DNA of 64,000 nucleotides from Pseudoalteromonas galatheae (GCF_005886105.2 NZ_PNCO02000001.1:2353001-2417000); one strand, 5' to 3'; shown: positions 34,690 to 43,822, counted from the stretch's first letter. Program-made: numbers and translations. The notes: a model not told the origin generated them from the letters alone.

Positions 34690-35307
34690 TCACTTCAGCT
34701 CTCGACGAGAGTGAACCGCATCAATCAAGCCATACTCTAACGCTTGATCTGCAGTCATAAAGTTGTCTCGATCTGTGTCACGCGCAACCACATCATAAGG
34801 TTGACCGGTGTGATCCGCCATTAAGCGATTCAATTTTTCTTTGATCGCCAAGATTTCACGGGCATGAATTTCAAAGTCAGAAGCCTGACCTTGGAAACCA
34901 CCTAAAGGTTGGTGGATCATCACACGCGAGTTCGGCAAGCAATAACGTTTACCTTTAGCACCGCCAGATAGCAAAAATGCGCCCATACTCGCAGCTTGAC
35001 CAACACAAACCGTACTAACGTCAGGCTTGATAAAATTCATCGTGTCGTAGATTGACATACCAGCGGTCACAGAACCACCTGGCGAATTGATATACAAGAA
35101 TATATCTTTGTCTGGGCTTTCCGATTCCAAGAACAGCATCTGCGCCACAATTAAATTGGCCATGTGGTCTTCGACTTGACCAGTTAAGAAAATAATACGG
35201 TCTTTTAACAGTCGTGAGTAAATATCATAAGAACGCTCACCTTTAGCCGTTTGCTCCACGACCATAGGTACTAACGCATTGATTGGATCGATCATACCAT
35301 CATTCAT
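34690..35307 (-). CDS. clpP: ClpP, proteolytic subunit of ClpXP
   Basis: This 205-residue serine protease (E. coli ClpP 207) has the catalytic Ser in [14 protein letters not shown] (about residues 106-119), His in VMIHQPLGG (about 133-141) and the Asp of the triad near RDTDRDNFM. It forms the 14-mer chamber used with ClpX. The ATG at 35307 follows an AAGGA by nine bases. The N-terminal propeptide-like segment ([10 protein letters not shown]) is probably removed. It precedes clpX on the same strand and follows tig after a terminator. Confidence 0.97.
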   Translation of the reverse strand: MNDGMIDPINALVPMVVEQTAKGERSYDIYSRLLKDRIIFLTGQVEDHMANLIVAQMLFLESESPDKDIFLYINSPGGSVTAGMSIYDTMNFIKPDVSTVCVGQAASMGAFLLSGGAKGKRYCLPNSRVMIHQPLGGFQGQASDFEIHAREILAIKEKLNRLMADHTGQPYDVVARDTDRDNFMTADQALEYGLIDAVHSRRELK

Positions 35308-35556
35308 GTTTTTTATTCCTTATTAGCACAGAATCTATTGCCTATTCGCTGCAACTTTATTGGACTTAGCGCGGCCCATAAAAACATTCTGTGATAGGTG
35401 TTTAGGCTAATACTTTTTTGAGCGAATTGAAACGAGTAGATATAACTGTATCAGTCATACTCAATGAAACCTGACTCGTAAAATAAGTATAGCTAATAAA
35501 ATAAGCCATGCCTCAAGATATAAGCACTTAATGCTTCAATATCAAGGCTTAAAAAC
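35308..35556. other. Upstream region of clpP, no gene seen
   Basis: About 330 bp separate tig from clpP. The tig end holds a terminator. In the rest I see no gene and no clear heat-shock promoter, unlike the lon upstream region. AT-rich stretches could hold a promoter too weak to call. Confidence 0.4.
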
Positions 35557-35598
35557 AAAAATGGCCCGAATTCTCTATTAGAGTAACTCGAGCCATTT
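35557..35598 (-). terminator. Terminator after tig
   Basis: AAATGGC and GCCATTTTT arms with an inner imperfect stem, T-rich on the minus strand, 41 bp after the tig stop. Confidence 0.8.
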
Positions 35599-35639
35599 AA
35601 ACTTCAGCTTAGCTGTAAGTCAATGATTTGTTCAAAGAC

Positions 35640-36944
35640 TTATTGAGCAGCCTGTGGATTCATGATGTCGTCGAATGACTTTTCAACATCAGAAACAGAT
35701 GCAGCTGCAAGCACAGCTTCAACAGCTAGCTCTTCCATTGCTACATTGCGCATTTGCTGCATAAGCTGGTCGTTAGCTTTGTAGTATGCAACTACTTCGC
35801 TTGGATCTTCGTACGCAGAAGCAACAGTCTCGATTAATTCTTCAACTTTTGCATCGTCAGCTTTGATGTCGTTCGCTTTGATTACTTCACCTAGAAGTAA
35901 GCCAGTCTTAACGCGCGTTACCGCTTGCTCGTGGAAAAGCTCAGCTGGTAGCTCAGGCATGTTTTGTGCGTTGCCGCCAAAACGCTGTGCAGCCTGTTGA
36001 CGAAGTGCGTCGATCTCTTGGTCGACTAGTGCTTTAGGCACTTCAACTTCGTTAGTTTCTAGAAGACCTTTGATCGCTTGATCTTTCACGTTAGCTTTAA
36101 CCGCTTGGTTCAGCTCACGTTCCATGTTCTTCTTAACTTCTTCTTTAAGTGCGTCAACACCGCCTTCAGCAACACCAAACTTAGTTGCGAACTCGTCAGT
36201 TAATTCAGGAAGTTCTTGAACTTCAACTTTCTTCACAGTGATAGTGAATTGAGCCGCTTTACCTTTTAGGTTCTCAGCATGGTAATCTTCAGGGAAAGTT
36301 ACGTCAGAAACTACTTCTTCACCTGCTTTTTTACCAACGATACCGTCTTCGAAGCCTGGGATCATACGACCTTGACCAAGCTCTAGAGGGAAGTCTTCAG
36401 CTTTTCCGCCTTCGAACTCTTCACCGTCAATTGTACCAACGAAATCAACCGTTACACGGTCTTTTTCGCCAGCTGCAGCATCACTCTCAGTCCAAGAAGC
36501 GTGTTGCTTACGAAGCGTTTCAAGCATGTTAGCAAGATCTTCGTCAGTTACTGAAACTGCTGGTTTCTCAACTGCAATTTTTTCTAGATCTTTAAGCTCA
36601 ACTTCTGGATATACTTCAAAAGTTGCATCAAATTCTAGATCTTTACCTGCTTCTAGAGATTTAGGAGCAAAGCTAGGTGCGCCAGCTGGGTTGATTTTCT
36701 CAGCAATGATTGCCTCGATATAGTTACGCTGCATAAGATCGCCAGCAACTTCTTGACGTACAGCTGCGCCGTAACGCTTAGTGATGATTGACACTGGAAC
36801 TTTACCAGGGCGGAAGCCATCGATACGCTGTGTTTTTGACAGTTGTTGTAGGCGTTTTTTAACTTCAGTCTCAACGTTCTCTGCAGGAACGGTGATGGTC
36901 AGACGGCGCTCAAGGCCTTGAGTCGTCTCAACAGAAACTTGCAT
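35640..36944 (-). CDS. tig: Trigger factor
   Basis: This 434-residue ribosome-associated chaperone matches the family length (E. coli 432). The ribosome-binding motif is in [14 protein letters not shown] (about residues 41-54), the FKBP-like PPIase domain covers about 155-240 ([19 protein letters not shown]), and the helical arms follow. It binds nascent chains at ribosomal protein L23. It is at the head of the tig-clpP-clpX-lon order. A sigma70-type promoter 160 bp upstream would give a long leader. Confidence 0.97.
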   Translation of the reverse strand: MQVSVETTQGLERRLTITVPAENVETEVKKRLQQLSKTQRIDGFRPGKVPVSIITKRYGAAVRQEVAGDLMQRNYIEAIIAEKINPAGAPSFAPKSLEAGKDLEFDATFEVYPEVELKDLEKIAVEKPAVSVTDEDLANMLETLRKQHASWTESDAAAGEKDRVTVDFVGTIDGEEFEGGKAEDFPLELGQGRMIPGFEDGIVGKKAGEEVVSDVTFPEDYHAENLKGKAAQFTITVKKVEVQELPELTDEFATKFGVAEGGVDALKEEVKKNMERELNQAVKANVKDQAIKGLLETNEVEVPKALVDQEIDALRQQAAQRFGGNAQNMPELPAELFHEQAVTRVKTGLLLGEVIKANDIKADDAKVEELIETVASAYEDPSEVVAYYKANDQLMQQMRNVAMEELAVEAVLAAASVSDVEKSFDDIMNPQAAQ

Positions 36945-37104
36945 GATTTACCTCAATCTTCATTTTTGGGCGACAAAGCGCCTTCCTTACTAACAAGACA
37001 ACCATCATGCTTTTTATGGGCCTTCGGCTAAACTGCCAAACTCTCCGTTGCATGTGACGCTTGTTGCCTGCCCTACGGGCACTACGTTAATTAATAGACG
37101 CGGC

Positions 37105-37132
37105 ATTATAACCTATTCAACGACGGAGTCGA
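37105..37132 (-). promoter_or_regulatory. Sigma70-type promoter of tig
   Basis: On the minus strand TCGACT, a 16-bp spacer and a perfect TATAAT. The predicted start lies about 150 bases before the tig ATG, leaving a long leader with a TGCCC/GGGCA hairpin. Confidence 0.5.
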
Positions 37133-37221
37133 GCAATCAGGTTAAATAATTAGGCATATTGGTGCTAATTGATTAAAAGTTAGTAAATTTGAAATAAATG
37201 ACTGAGATACTGGGGAGAAAG

Positions 37222-37298
37222 TGGTCGGCGATGCAGGATTTGAACCTGCGACCCCTTGGACCCAAACCAAGTGCGCTACCAAGCTGCGCTAATCGCCG
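37222..37298 (-). tRNA. tRNA-Pro (UGG)
   Basis: A full cloverleaf with acceptor stem CGGCGAT/ATCGCCG, anticodon TGG in the loop TTTGGGT, the GTTCAAAT T-loop and an encoded CCA. It is identical to the second tRNA-Pro at 37536-37612 over the whole mature length. Last gene of the four-tRNA transcript. Confidence 0.97.
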
Positions 37299-37317
37299 AC
37301 TAATTTTGGCATGTAGA

Positions 37318-37394
37318 TGGGGCGACTGATGGGACTTGAACCCACGACAACCGGAATCACAATCCAGGGCTCTACCAACTGAGCTACAGCCGCC
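37318..37394 (-). tRNA. tRNA-His (GUG)
   Basis: Acceptor stem GCGGCTG/CAGTCGC with the extra G(-1) facing C73, anticodon GTG in ATTGTGATT, and an encoded CCA. The G(-1) is characteristic of histidine tRNA. Confidence 0.97.
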
Positions 37395-37417
37395 ACTACA
37401 TGTGGATTAAAATAAGA

Positions 37418-37494
<77 letters not shown>

Positions 37495-37535
37495 AAACTC
37501 GTAAACATCTTCATGCTACTTTCTTATTTTAAAAG

Positions 37536-37612
37536 TGGTCGGCGATGCAGGATTTGAACCTGCGACCCCTTGGACCCAAACCAAGTGCGCTACCAAGCTG
37601 CGCTAATCGCCG
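37536..37612 (-). tRNA. tRNA-Pro (UGG), second identical copy
   Basis: Same sequence as the tRNA-Pro at 37222-37298. It is the first gene of the transcript (Pro-Arg-His-Pro) and lies about 60 bp after a strong promoter. Confidence 0.97.
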
Positions 37613-38028
37613 ACTGTGACCTTGGAGAACTAATAACCTTTTTATCGGTGAGTCCTCGTTGGCAACGGGGTGCATAATAGTGATTTGCCCGAAGTAGGTC
37701 AAATATTTTTTTTAGTTTTTGTTTCAACTGCCTAATTTTGCCACAAATTGTTGATAAAACAGCTGACTTAAACAATTTTTGAACGCTTCTTGTAGAGCTG
37801 ATCATGAAAACCTTTGCTTTTACGCAATGCAAACTTGGCGGGATGGCTGTTTTTTGCGAAAATAGCGGGCAAATGTCCTCTATCAAACTAATTAGCAGGG
37901 CATATAAATAGAGCAACCCCATTATTTTTCTCTACAAGCAGAGTCATCACTCAATAAAAGTACTTGTATAGAAGAATTTAAAGGCTCTATCATCGTTCAA
38001 GTTTTTTAACCCTTAATATAGGTCAATC
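37613..38028. other. Intergenic region between the tRNA operon and folD
   Basis: About 415 bp containing the tRNA promoter near 37674-37702 (minus) and the upstream region of folD (plus). No convincing protein gene: a 35-codon plus-strand frame from 37807 has no family resemblance. Nothing else stands out. Confidence 0.5.
37674..37702 (-). promoter_or_regulatory. Sigma70 promoter of the tRNA operon, GC-rich discriminator
   Basis: TTGACC, a 17-bp spacer and TATTAT, followed by GCACCCCG. A near-consensus promoter with a GC-rich discriminator is what stringently controlled stable-RNA promoters look like. Confidence 0.8.
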
Positions 38029-38883
38029 ATGACGGCAAACATCATTGATGGCAAAGCTATCGCGAAACAAGTTCGTTCTACTGTTGCACAACGAGTTCAA
38101 GACAGACTAGCGCAAGGTCTAAGAGCGCCTGGCTTGGCAGTGGTATTAGTAGGCCAGGATCCTGCGAGCCAAGTTTATGTTGGTTCAAAGCGTAAAGCCT
38201 GTGAAGAAGTCGGATTTGTTTCTAAATCTTTCGACTTACCAGGTGACACAAGCGAAGAACAATTACTTGCGCTTGTTGACGAGCTTAATGCAGATCCTGA
38301 AGTTGATGGGATCTTAGTGCAGTTGCCGCTACCTGAAGGCCTAGACGCTGAAAAAGTGTTAGAGCGTATTGATCCTCACAAAGACGTCGACGGCTTTCAC
38401 CCATATAACGTCGGTCGTCTTGCACAAAGAATGCCTGCATTAAGACCGTGTACTCCAAAAGGGATCATCACCCTACTCGATTCTACTGGTGTTCGTTATA
38501 AGGGCATGCATGCGGTTGTGGTTGGTGCTTCAAACATCGTTGGTCGCCCTATGTCGCTGGAGTTGCTACTTGCCGGTTGTACTACAACCGTTTGCCATAA
38601 GTTTACGCAAGACCTCGAAACCCATGTGCGTCGTGCCGATCTTCTGGTTGTGGCGGTAGGCAAACCAGAGTTTATTCCGGGCGACTGGGTTAAAGAAGGC
38701 GCGATTGTTATTGATGTAGGTATTAATCGCTTAGAATCTGGCAAACTGGTAGGTGACGTGCAATACGACATCGCAGAACAGAGCGCGAGCTTTATTACCC
38801 CGGTGCCAGGTGGTGTGGGTCCAATGACCGTAGCAAGCTTAATCGAAAATACGCTAGAAGCGTGTGAAAAGTATCACAGCTAA
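38029..38883 (+). CDS. folD: FolD, methylenetetrahydrofolate dehydrogenase/cyclohydrolase
   Basis: This 284-residue bifunctional enzyme has the catalytic Lys/Tyr region [17 protein letters not shown] (about residues 48-64), the conserved [11 protein letters not shown] (about 120-130) and the NADP-binding [11 protein letters not shown] (about 165-175). The C-terminus reads [13 protein letters not shown]. It interconverts methylene-, methenyl- and formyl-THF, supplying one-carbon units. It is monocistronic and followed by a terminator. Confidence 0.97.
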   Translation: MTANIIDGKAIAKQVRSTVAQRVQDRLAQGLRAPGLAVVLVGQDPASQVYVGSKRKACEEVGFVSKSFDLPGDTSEEQLLALVDELNADPEVDGILVQLPLPEGLDAEKVLERIDPHKDVDGFHPYNVGRLAQRMPALRPCTPKGIITLLDSTGVRYKGMHAVVVGASNIVGRPMSLELLLAGCTTTVCHKFTQDLETHVRRADLLVVAVGKPEFIPGDWVKEGAIVIDVGINRLESGKLVGDVQYDIAEQSASFITPVPGGVGPMTVASLIENTLEACEKYHS

Positions 38884-38906
38884 ACGCTATTAGTTTATGA
38901 GTATGT

Positions 38907-38930
38907 AAAGGCCTCAGTTGAGGCTTTTAT
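38907..38930 (+). terminator. Terminator after folD
   Basis: AAAGGCCTC and GAGGCTTTT arms around AGTT followed by ATTCTTTT, 23 bp after the stop. Confidence 0.8.
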
Positions 38931-38944
38931 TCTTTTAAACCTCA

Positions 38945-39364
38945 CTAACTCATTAGCGTGTCCTTGTTCGCTTTGTTTTCTTCCTGAGTTACCGCATCTC
39001 TCATTGCCTCTTGTAAAGCAGCCATTCGCTCTTCTAATTCTTCAGGTGAAATTTTCCCCTCAGCCGCAAGCTTTTCAAGCTCTGCCATTTTCTCTTTTAA
39101 TTCGTCTATTTTCTCTTTATTTGCCCCCAAGCGGCTAAACATTACCGCTTCTCTCATTTTTTCGAGAAATGTTTCATTACGCTCCACTACTTCATATTTA
39201 AATGGCTCGTCTACTTTATTATCGAGTATAGGAGATGATTGGGCTGCGATGTTAGCAGCAGCGACATAGTCTTGCTCCTGCGCAGCGTTGGTTCGAGTAG
39301 AACTATGCGCCTCTGAGACAGGCTCAGTAGTGCGGATTGCGGAGTGGGTTTGGTAAGTGATCAT
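38945..39364 (-). CDS. Hypothetical coiled-coil protein
   Basis: A 139-residue protein I do not recognise. The first 60 residues are rich in Thr, Ser, Ala and Gln and look disordered. Residues about 60-130 form a charged, Glu/Lys-rich coiled coil (NKEKIDELKEKMAELEKLAAEG, then PEELEERMAALQEAMRDA). There is no signal peptide or TM helix. I start at the ATG at 39364, seven bases after a perfect AAGGAG; an ATG 11 codons earlier has no such site. It is downstream of aroC, with 67 bp between them, on the same strand. Confidence 0.65.
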   Translation of the reverse strand: MITYQTHSAIRTTEPVSEAHSSTRTNAAQEQDYVAAANIAAQSSPILDNKVDEPFKYEVVERNETFLEKMREAVMFSRLGANKEKIDELKEKMAELEKLAAEGKISPEELEERMAALQEAMRDAVTQEENKANKDTLMS

Positions 39365-39431
39365 GATTGCTCTCCTTGATTTGTCCAAGAAAAGCAATCA
39401 CTGTGCCAAAAATTAGCTTACTTGATATTGG

Positions 39432-40529
39432 CTAGATATGACCAGGAATTGACTTATGCGGCAAATTGACGTCTTGGTTTTGACCACGGTGACGCAATAA
39501 ATGATCCATGAGTGTAATTGCCAACATGGCCTCTGCGATTGGAATGGCGCGAATACCAACACAAGGGTCATGACGACCCTTCGTCACAACTTCTTGCGGT
39601 TGGTTGTGGGTATCAATACTCTGCCCCGGCACCGAGATACTTGATGTCGGTTTTAGCGCAATTGACGCGATAATATCTTGTCCTGTAGAAATACCCGCTA
39701 ACACGCCGCCTGCATGATTAGAGGTAAATCCCTGTGGCGTTAGTTCATCTCTATGCTCGGAGCCCTTTTGCTCAACCACATCAAAGCCATCACCAATCTC
39801 GACTCCTTTTACGGCATTGATGCTCATCAAGGAGTGCGCTATCTCGGCGTCCAAACGGTCAAACACTGGCTCACCTAAACCAACAGGCACATTTTTCGCC
39901 ACGACTTTTACCTTTGCGCCGACTGAATCACCTTCTTTTTTCAGTGTACGCATATATTCATCTAACGCTTCAAGCTTAGATTCATCGGGAAAGAAAAATG
40001 GATTGGTTTCAACGGCTGACCAATCATAATGCTCGGCTTTAATCGGGCCTAATTGAGAAAGACAGGCATTGATTTCGATGCCATGGACTTGCTTGAGATA
40101 TTTTTTCGCGATGGCACCTGCAGCAACTCGAATAGCAGTTTCACGTGCCGACGACCTGCCACCACCGCGATAATCTCTATGTCCGTATTTGTGCCAATAG
40201 GTATAGTCGCCGTGACCCGGACGAAACAAATCTTTGATGTTTGAGTAATCTTTTGAACGTTGATCGGTATTTTCAATCAATAACCCGATGCTCGTACCCG
40301 TAGTCTTGCCTTCAAACACACCCGAGAGAATTTTTATCTCATCGCCTTCTCGACGCTGCGTTGTGTAACGGCTTTGACCTGGTTTGCGTCTATCTAAATC
40401 GATTTGTAAATCAGCTTCAGTGATCTCAAGCCCAGGTGGTACACCATCCACCACGCCACCAAGCGCGGCACCATGACTTTCACCAAAGGTCGACACCTTA
40501 AATAATTGGCCAATGCTATTGCCTGCCAT
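39432..40529 (-). CDS. aroC: Chorismate synthase
   Basis: This 365-residue enzyme (E. coli 361) carries the family signatures [18 protein letters not shown] (about residues 13-30), the [14 protein letters not shown] segment (about 104-117) and [15 protein letters not shown] (about 321-335). It converts EPSP to chorismate with reduced FMN, the last shared step in aromatic amino acid synthesis. It follows prmB on the same strand after 47 bp, as in E. coli. pheA, the next aromatic gene in this window, acts directly on its product. Confidence 0.97.
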   Translation of the reverse strand: MAGNSIGQLFKVSTFGESHGAALGGVVDGVPPGLEITEADLQIDLDRRKPGQSRYTTQRREGDEIKILSGVFEGKTTGTSIGLLIENTDQRSKDYSNIKDLFRPGHGDYTYWHKYGHRDYRGGGRSSARETAIRVAAGAIAKKYLKQVHGIEINACLSQLGPIKAEHYDWSAVETNPFFFPDESKLEALDEYMRTLKKEGDSVGAKVKVVAKNVPVGLGEPVFDRLDAEIAHSLMSINAVKGVEIGDGFDVVEQKGSEHRDELTPQGFTSNHAGGVLAGISTGQDIIASIALKPTSSISVPGQSIDTHNQPQEVVTKGRHDPCVGIRAIPIAEAMLAITLMDHLLRHRGQNQDVNLPHKSIPGHI

Positions 40530-40576
40530 CGTTTTTCCTCATTCCTAAATAGACGATAGAGAGCATTGGCTCCCTA

Positions 40577-41521
40577 TCAGTTTTTAAAGTATTCCAATAG
40601 TTGTTGTTTGGATACGACAAAAATCCCTAAACCACCATGCTCAAAGTCTAGCCAAGTGAATGGTGCTTCAGGAAATTGCTGTTCCATATGTACCATAGAA
40701 TTACCAACTTCGACAAATAACAAACCATCATCATTTAAATGATCTGCCGCTTCTGCCAGTAATGTGCGGGTCACATCAAGGCCATCTTCTCCTGACGCCA
40801 ATCCAAGTTCTGGCTCATGATGGAACTCCTCTGGCAGATCTGACATATCTTCTGCATCAACATAAGGAGGATTTGCTACGATTAAATCGTACTTTTGACC
40901 CGGTACACCACTAAATACATCAGACTGGATAGCGAAAACCCTGTCTTGCATCATATGCTGATTGATATTGTGATCAGCCACTTCTAAGGCTTCAAAAGAA
41001 ATATCTACTGCGTCGACTTGTGCGCGCTCAAATGCTTTAGCCAATGCAATCGCAATACAACCAGAACCCGTACACATATCTAAGATACGCGTTACTTTAT
41101 TCGGTGTAGCTACCCAAGGGGAAAAATGTTTTGCGATTAACTCTGCAAATGGTGAGCGTGGTACTAATACGCGCTCATCAACATAAAACGGCATACCAGC
41201 AAACCAAGCTTGATTGGTTAAGTAGGCGACGGGAATACGCTGCTCGATACGTGCTTTGATAAACTCCATCAGATGCGCTTTCTCACTTTGTGTCATGCGC
41301 GCATGCATGATTTCTTTGGGGGCATCAATTGGCATATGCAGCACCGGAAGCACCAAACTGACCGCTTCGTCCCAAGGATTATCCGTACCATGACCAAAAA
41401 ATACCTCGTTACTCACAAACTGGCTCGCTGTCCAGCGTACCCAGTCCTGAATGGTATGTAAGTCTTGAAAGGCCTCAACGGCCATTTCTTCGGTAATAAG
41501 TGGTTGCGACATTTCCGTCAT
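40577..41521 (-). CDS. prmB: Ribosomal protein L3 N5-glutamine methyltransferase PrmB
   Basis: This 314-residue SAM methyltransferase has the SAM motif ILDMCTGSGCIAIALA (about residues 145-160) and the catalytic NPPY in IVANPPYVDAEDM (about 208-220) typical of the PrmB/HemK family. It methylates a glutamine of ribosomal protein L3 (PrmB) as opposed to release factors (PrmC). PrmB is preferred because it is divergent from smrB and precedes aroC, exactly as in E. coli. Confidence 0.95.
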   Translation of the reverse strand: MTEMSQPLITEEMAVEAFQDLHTIQDWVRWTASQFVSNEVFFGHGTDNPWDEAVSLVLPVLHMPIDAPKEIMHARMTQSEKAHLMEFIKARIEQRIPVAYLTNQAWFAGMPFYVDERVLVPRSPFAELIAKHFSPWVATPNKVTRILDMCTGSGCIAIALAKAFERAQVDAVDISFEALEVADHNINQHMMQDRVFAIQSDVFSGVPGQKYDLIVANPPYVDAEDMSDLPEEFHHEPELGLASGEDGLDVTRTLLAEAADHLNDDGLLFVEVGNSMVHMEQQFPEAPFTWLDFEHGGLGIFVVSKQQLLEYFKN

Positions 41522-41608
41522 GGTGACTCTCTAAAGATCAAACTATATGGCGCTATTGTAGCGGTTTTTAAGCTAGGTTTTTATGCTTTTTTTATTTAAA
41601 ATGTCACC

Positions 41609-42160
41609 ATGAACAGAGAATCTAACACTAATGCTGACCTAAATGACGATTTCGCGATGTTTCGTGAGTCTTTGAATGGTGTAAAACCCCTCAAACAAGA
41701 TCAGGTGCAGCTCAAACAAAAGAAAAAAATTCAGAGCATTGAGCTGAAGCAACAAGTCAAGCAGCAGCAATCTGAGTTTTACTTTTCTGACGAGTATATT
41801 CCAGATATTGATACGTCGGGAACCATCAACTTCGTAAAGCCCGGAGCTGATCGCTATTTAGCAAAGCAGCTAAGGCGTGGTGACTACGCGCCCGAACTCA
41901 TCTTAGATTTGCACGGGCTAAATAAAGAAACGGTAAAACAAGAACTGGCAGCATTAATTCATGCTTGCAAGAAGCAGCATATTGCCTGTGCGTGCGTGGT
42001 TCATGGAATTGGTGAGCGTGTGCTTAAACATAAAGTACCGCAGTATCTTGTCCAGCATCCAGATATACTGGCGATGCACCAAGCACCTTTAGAATATGGC
42101 GGTAAAGGGGCTGTATTAATCTTGGTTGACTTACCTGATGACCCTAACTTTGGCCGTTAG
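41609..42160 (+). CDS. smrB: SmrB, Smr-domain ribosome-rescue endonuclease
   Basis: This 183-residue protein has a basic, Gln/Lys-rich N-terminal half and a C-terminal Smr domain with DLHGLN (about residues 111-116) and the HGIGERVLKHKVPQYL motif (about 132-147), which carry the catalytic residues. E. coli SmrB (YfcN) cleaves mRNA at collided ribosomes. The gene is divergent from prmB across 87 bp, as in E. coli. Confidence 0.93.
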   Translation: MNRESNTNADLNDDFAMFRESLNGVKPLKQDQVQLKQKKKIQSIELKQQVKQQQSEFYFSDEYIPDIDTSGTINFVKPGADRYLAKQLRRGDYAPELILDLHGLNKETVKQELAALIHACKKQHIACACVVHGIGERVLKHKVPQYLVQHPDILAMHQAPLEYGGKGAVLILVDLPDDPNFGR

Positions 42161-42341
42161 TTCGGCCCAAACATTGTTTTTTACCCTCTCTTACTTCGCT
42201 TAATCCAGCCTTAATAGTTTTAACTAAATCTTAGCCATTTCACCCATCCATTACTGGTCAAATTCACCACCTTATTAATTCCCCTGTGCCAAGAAAAAAT
42301 TAAAATACATAAAAATCAATAAGATAAAAATTAAATTTATT

Positions 42342-42360
42342 TTGGCACAACCTTTGTAAT
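42342..42360 (+). promoter_or_regulatory. Sigma54-type promoter for the small envelope operon
   Basis: TTGGCACAACCTTTGTAAT: GG at -24 (42344-42345), ten bases, and GT at -12 (42356-42357), in the TGGCAC-N5-TTG context of sigma54 promoters. The predicted start is near 42369, about 28 bases before the ATG. The -12 GT departs from the usual GC, as I recall the E. coli pspA promoter does too. The upstream 100 bp is very AT-rich. Confidence 0.6.
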
Positions 42361-42396
42361 AGTTATTGCGACTAACAAATTACAAGGAAACTTATT

Positions 42397-42639
42397 ATGA
42401 CTACTTTAGCGAAAATCACCATGACAACTTTACTGTTTACAGCGAGCATGACAACAACAGCTGCACAAATTGATGCTTCTTTACTTCAAGAAGTAAAAAC
42501 CAAAGTAACGCAAGCTATCGCTGAGTCAATCAAAGCGAATCTAGAGGAAATAAAAATTGAGACCAAACAGTCTCTAGAGAAAGCGTTTCAAACAACCAAT
42601 AACAACGAGCAAGTAAAAAAGGAAGAGACTAATGATTAA
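42397..42639 (+). CDS. Small exported helical protein of unknown function
   Basis: An 80-residue protein with a signal peptide (about residues 1-23, hydrophobic core TTLLFTASMTTTAA). A Lys/Glu-rich amphipathic helix (about 25-65) and a charged, Asn/Glu-rich tail follow. A clear AAGGAA Shine-Dalgarno precedes the ATG. I do not recognise the family. It lies behind a sigma54-type promoter, and its last codons overlap the start of a 38-aa membrane peptide gene. The helix composition would fit an amphipathic, membrane- or LPS-binding periplasmic protein, which is inference only. Confidence 0.65.
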   Translation: MTTLAKITMTTLLFTASMTTTAAQIDASLLQEVKTKVTQAIAESIKANLEEIKIETKQSLEKAFQTTNNNEQVKKEETND

Positions 42640-42748
42640 TGAACTCGAATTTCTGAGTCTGCTCGCAACTCCCGTGATCAGTTTATTCGCCGCTTACTTA
42701 AGCATTCAACTGATAAAGTCACTGGGTCAGTTTATTAACTTTAACTAG
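42632..42748 (+). CDS. 38-aa membrane peptide, translationally coupled
   Basis: A small ORF (38 residues) with one long hydrophobic stretch (about residues 7-33) flanked by MINELEF and GQFINFN. The ATG overlaps the end of the exported-protein gene by eight bases and is preceded by a strong AAGGAAGAG Shine-Dalgarno seven bases upstream. The good ribosome site, overlap and transmembrane composition argue for a real gene despite its size. It shows no resemblance I know to PspG or other named small membrane proteins. Confidence 0.55.
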   Translation: MINELEFLSLLATPVISLFAAYLSIQLIKSLGQFINFN

Positions 42749-42832
42749 CATAGCACTTGCTAAAGTAGGCAAGGTAGCCAAGTAGTCAAAGTTTTACCCT
42801 CTGAAAGCTATTGAGGTATCAGTAGCCATTAA

Positions 42833-42862
42833 AAAACCCGCCAATTGGCGGGTTTCTTTTTT
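42833..42862. terminator. Bidirectional terminator between the small operon and ahpC
   Basis: AAACCCGCC and GGCGGGTTT arms around AATT, with an A-run before and T-run after. Confidence 0.88.
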
Positions 42863-42896
42863 GATATCAGCGAGATATCACAAAGTCGACACTAAA

Positions 42897-43502
42897 TTAT
42901 AGTGCGCCTTCGTTTTCAGATAGGAACTTAGCAACACCTTCAGGGCTTGCATCCATACCTGCTTTACCTTCAGTCCAACCAGCTGGACATACTTCACCGT
43001 GCTCTTCGTGGAATGCTAGTGCATCAACCATGCGTAGCATTTCGTCGATGTTACGGCCTAGTGGTAGGTCGTTAACTACTTGGTGACGAACATTACCTTC
43101 AGCATCGATTAGGAAAGAACCACGGAAAGCAACACCAGCTTCTGGGTGCTCAACGTCGTATGCTTGACAGATTTCGTGCTTAACGTCAGCGATTAGATCG
43201 TATTTAACTTGACCGATACCGCCTTCGTTTACTGGAGTGTTACGCCATGCGTTATGTGAGAATTGAGAATCGATTGAAACACCGATCACTTCAACACCAC
43301 GCTTTTGGAACTCTTCGTAACGCTTGTCGAACGCGATTAGCTCTGAAGGACAAACAAACGTGAAGTCTAGTGGGTAAAAGAAAACAACCGCTTTTTTACC
43401 TTTAATACGCTCGTGCAGGTTGTAGCTATCTACGATCTCACCGTTACCTAGTACTGCTGCTGCTGTAAAGTCTGGTGCCTTGCGGCCTACTAATACACCC
43501 AT
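42897..43502 (-). CDS. ahpC: AhpC/Prx1-type 2-Cys peroxiredoxin
   Basis: This protein of about 201 residues has the peroxidatic cysteine in DFTFVCPSE (about residues 45-53) and the resolving cysteine in GEVCPAGW (about 166-173), typical of 2-Cys peroxiredoxins. It reduces hydrogen peroxide and alkyl hydroperoxides. The ATG at 43502 follows GGAG by seven bases; a TTG four codons upstream is a weaker choice. There is no ahpF partner alongside, so the reductant is probably thioredoxin or another AhpF elsewhere. Candidate OxyR half-sites lie about 200 bp upstream. Confidence 0.92.
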   Translation of the reverse strand: MGVLVGRKAPDFTAAAVLGNGEIVDSYNLHERIKGKKAVVFFYPLDFTFVCPSELIAFDKRYEEFQKRGVEVIGVSIDSQFSHNAWRNTPVNEGGIGQVKYDLIADVKHEICQAYDVEHPEAGVAFRGSFLIDAEGNVRHQVVNDLPLGRNIDEMLRMVDALAFHEEHGEVCPAGWTEGKAGMDASPEGVAKFLSENEGAL

Positions 43503-43538
43503 TTTTATCTCCAATAGTTAGGTTTATTTCCAATCTTA

Positions 43539-43564
43539 TTTGGTATCTCGTGTCGAGACCAAAA
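43539..43564 (-). promoter_or_regulatory. Inverted repeat upstream of ahpC
   Basis: TTTGGTATCTCG and CGAGACCAAA arms around TGT, 37-62 bp before the ahpC ATG. An operator or leader hairpin is possible. Confidence 0.4.
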
Positions 43565-43706
43565 TATCTTGTTCATAATATTGTGGCGTGCTTATGAAAA
43601 AACAACCCTAGCTAGATTCATAACCAAAGTATCTTTGTCATTCTCACCACCAAAAACTGCGCCTAGTGTATTTGGCAAGTGCCATAATTAACAATCGAAT
43701 TTAGCG

Positions 43707-43743
43707 ATAGCATCAATCTATAAATTCGATGAGACTCAAATAC
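43707..43743 (-). promoter_or_regulatory. Candidate OxyR site upstream of ahpC
   Basis: ATAG-N7-CTAT at 43707-43721 is a perfect OxyR half of the dimer pattern. The two downstream elements (ATGA at 43729 and ATAC at 43740) are degraded. It lies about 205 bp before ahpC. Confidence 0.3.
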
Positions 43744-43770
43744 CTCCGCTCAGGACGCCATTCGGAGATC

Positions 43771-43797
43771 AAAAAAGGCTTCACGAAGAAGCCTCTT
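43771..43797 (-). terminator. Terminator after fadR
   Basis: GAGGCTTC and GAAGCCTTTTTT (minus strand) around TTCGT, 26 bp after the fadR stop. Confidence 0.85.
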
Positions 43798-43822
43798 TAA
43801 CATGTATATCACTCGATAGACA

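Larger units (their letters stand above)
43503..43822. other. Upstream region of ahpC, no gene seen
   Basis: About 320 bp between ahpC and fadR. It holds an inverted repeat at 43539-43564, a possible OxyR site at 43707-43743 and the fadR terminator at 43771-43797. No protein gene is visible. Confidence 0.5.

Noticed and set aside
37807..37914. 35-codon plus-strand frame upstream of folD
   Set aside because: No clear Shine-Dalgarno and no family resemblance.
37590..37922. 110-codon minus-strand frame overlapping the tRNA cluster edge
   Set aside because: It covers the 5' end of tRNA-Pro and the tRNA promoter, lacks a ribosome site and resembles no family.
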